A DNA stretch of 15,568 nt from Emcibacter sp. (GTDB lineage Bacteria > Pseudomonadota > Alphaproteobacteria > Sphingomonadales > Emcibacteraceae): positions 1 through 15,568 of the forward strand of contig JAGLJX010000164.1 of NCBI GenBank assembly GCA_023142175.1, in the 5' to 3' direction. Shown in pieces: positions 13,938-15,568 of the stretch. The notes under the pieces were generated by a model. It had not been told where the DNA came from. It saw only the letters and a program-made list of their open reading frames with translations, and made no database searches. Position 1 is the first letter of the stretch; the number at the start of each line of letters is the position of its first letter. The translations under genes and the position numbers were made by a program.

Positions 13938-15568
13938 TCATCTGCTTAAATTGGAAATATCCCTTACCGCCCCCTTGTCTGCAGATGTTGCCATAAGGCC
14001 ATATGCCTGTAGAGCTTTGGATATTTTACGGCTGCGCGGCGCTTCTGGTTTCCAGCCATCTTTGCCCTTAGCCTCCATAACCTGTCGGCGTTTAGCCAGT
14101 TCATCCTCTGAAATATCCACATGAATGATCCGCTTTGGAATATCAATTTCAATGATGTCACCATTTTCAATCAGGGCAATTGCCCCGCCTGATGCCGCTT
14201 CTGGTGAGACATGGCCTATGCTTAGGCCTGATGTGCCGCCGGAAAAACGTCCATCCGTGACCAGAGCGCATTTTTTACCAAGCCCCATGGATTTTAAATA
14301 TGATGTGGGATAAAGCATTTCCTGCATACCGGGGCCACCGCGCGGCCCCTCATAGCGGATAATGACCACATCGCCTGCCTTTACCTCTTTCGTCGTGATG
14401 CCTTTAACCGCATCGTCCTGACTTTCATAGATGCGAGCTGGGCCGGTGAAGGTTAAATTATCATCATCAACGCCCGCAGTTTTTACAATGCAACCATCAA
14501 GGGCGATATTGCCTTCCAAAATAGCAAGACCGCCGTCCTGACTATAGGCATTTTCGATGGAGCGTATGCAACCCGCTTCCCGATCAAGATCAAGGCTTAC
14601 ATAATGTTTGCTTTGAGAGAAGGCTTCTGTGGTTCTGACCCCGCCCGGTGCAGCCTTGAAAAACCCCTGAATTTCCTCTGTGGGGGTTCGGTTGATGTCA
14701 TATTTTTCAATAACATCCGCAAGAGTACCACCGTGGGCAGTGACGCAATCGCGGTTAAGCAAGCCGCCCTTGTCCAGTTCGCCCAGAATAGCAATGATAC
14801 CACCAGCCCGATGAACATCCTCCATGTGATATTCTTGAGATGCGGGTGCGACTTTGCAGATGTTAGGTACCCGTTTTGACAGTCGGTCAATATCATCCAT
14901 AGTGAAATCAATCTCGCCTTCCTGTGCCGCCGCCAACAGGTGAAGCACAGTATTCGTAGACCCGCCCATGGCAATATCCAGCGTCATGGCATTTTCAAAT
15001 GCTTCAAATGATGCAACTGATCTGGGCAGGACAGACGCATCGTCATTTTTATAATAGGAAATGGTGTTTCTGGTGATGGTACGTGCTGCTTCAAGGAATA
15101 ATCCCTGTCGGTCCGCATGGGTCGCAAGCATGGTACCGTTGCCGGGCAGGGACAAGCCCAATGCTTCGGTCAGGCAATTCATGCTGTTAGCGGTGAACAT
15201 ACCGGAGCATGAGCCACAAGTAGGGCAGGCGGAGCGTTCGACCTGTTCCACAATCTCATCACTCACGTTGGGGTCAACGCCCATGATAATGGCATCCACA
15301 AGATCAAGCTTGTGATTTACGGTCTGGGTTTTTCCGGCCTCCATGGGGCCGCCGGATACGAATATGGCCGGAATATTCAGCCGCAATGCCGCCATCATCA
15401 TGCCCGGTGTGATCTTGTCACAATTGGAGATGCAGATCATGGCGTCCGCACAATGGGCTTCGACCATATATTCCACACTATCGGCAATAATCTCTCGGCT
15501 GGGCAGGGAATAGAGCATACCGTCATGGCCCATTGCGATGCCATCATCCACGGCGATGGTGTTGAATT
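13938..15568 (-). CDS. ilvD: Dihydroxy-acid dehydratase, N-terminus beyond window
   Basis: Partial gene cut by the right edge; frame stays open to the end ([14 protein letters not shown]), and the GTG at 15551 is internal. About 542 residues are visible of roughly 615, so some 70-75 N-terminal residues are missing. Dehydrates 2,3-dihydroxy-3-methylbutanoate and 2,3-dihydroxy-3-methylpentanoate in valine and isoleucine synthesis (and so leucine and pantothenate). Iron-sulfur cysteines are visible in [15 protein letters not shown] and [20 protein letters not shown], with [12 protein letters not shown] and [15 protein letters not shown] from the C-terminal swivelling domain. The long form with a C-terminal [13 protein letters not shown] resembles the E. 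coli enzyme. TGA is at 13938-13940. No minus-strand terminator follows, so read-through toward dnaB is possible. Confidence 0.96.
   Translation of the reverse strand, partial: FNTIAVDDGIAMGHDGMLYSLPSREIIADSVEYMVEAHCADAMICISNCDKITPGMMMAALRLNIPAIFVSGGPMEAGKTQTVNHKLDLVDAIIMGVDPNVSDEIVEQVERSACPTCGSCSGMFTANSMNCLTEALGLSLPGNGTMLATHADRQGLFLEAARTITRNTISYYKNDDASVLPRSVASFEAFENAMTLDIAMGGSTNTVLHLLAAAQEGEIDFTMDDIDRLSKRVPNICKVAPASQEYHMEDVHRAGGIIAILGELDKGGLLNRDCVTAHGGTLADVIEKYDINRTPTEEIQGFFKAAPGGVRTTEAFSQSKHYVSLDLDREAGCIRSIENAYSQDGGLAILEGNIALDGCIVKTAGVDDDNLTFTGPARIYESQDDAVKGITTKEVKAGDVVIIRYEGPRGGPGMQEMLYPTSYLKSMGLGKKCALVTDGRFSGGTSGLSIGHVSPEAASGGAIALIENGDIIEIDIPKRIIHVDISEDELAKRRQVMEAKGKDGWKPEAPRSRKISKALQAYGLMATSADKGAVRDISNLSR

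Noticed and set aside
13859..13998. Short plus-strand ORF starting ATGAGGGTGGGC that reads through the sRNA region
   Set aside because: It lacks a ribosome site, runs straight through the terminator hairpin and T-run, and continues antisense into ilvD; a coding role does not fit.
1..15568. Defence system, prophage, CRISPR, toxin-antitoxin or secondary-metabolite cluster
   Set aside because: Every long conserved frame is accounted for by housekeeping proteins, and there are no direct-repeat arrays, integrases or unexplained gene-sized gaps.

Overview
The window is a stretch of ordinary, densely packed chromosome. Moderate GC and the gene order on the minus strand (dnaB, alr, an MlaE/MlaF pair, radA, cvpA, purF, a YciK-like dehydrogenase) point to an alphaproteobacterium. 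So do the GluRS type (GLSKRLG signature), a class II DAHP synthase and an Fe-S type PurF. The assignment rests on recalled gene order and protein families, not on a search, and I cannot name a genus.

Layout. Bases 1-4870 read rightward: the 3' end of a class II DAHP synthase gene, glutamine-dependent NAD+ synthetase (nadE), glutamyl-tRNA synthetase (gltX) and cysteinyl-tRNA synthetase (cysS). Spacing is tight and gltX/cysS overlap by ATGA. Bases 4871-5022 separate the convergent arms and hold a palindromic MITE/REP-like element made of two perfect hairpins inside matching terminal inverted repeats. Bases 5023-13671 are one long leftward gene train, in transcription order dnaB, alr, mlaE, mlaF, radA, cvpA, purF, SDR. 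Most junctions are 2-16 bp gaps or 4-bp ATGA overlaps. The only larger gap is upstream of purF, where an extended -10 promoter is visible. Bases 13672-13937 are a 266-bp intergenic region, and ilvD runs leftward off the right edge.

How the genes work together. The rightward group supplies an aromatic precursor, NAD+ and two charged tRNAs. The leftward group mixes replication (DnaB), D-alanine supply for peptidoglycan (Alr), lipid transport to the envelope (MlaEF), recombination repair (RadA), a CvpA membrane protein and the first step of purine synthesis (PurF). It looks like a growth-linked housekeeping operon rather than a single pathway.

No prophage, CRISPR array, tRNA, rRNA, transposase, toxin-antitoxin or defence system was seen. 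The least explained item is at 13826-13936: a strong intrinsic terminator on the plus strand, preceded by a well-paired stem with a C-rich anti-Shine-Dalgarno-like strand, in a region where both neighbouring genes are on the minus strand. This is best read as an unannotated small RNA gene and is the main lead here.
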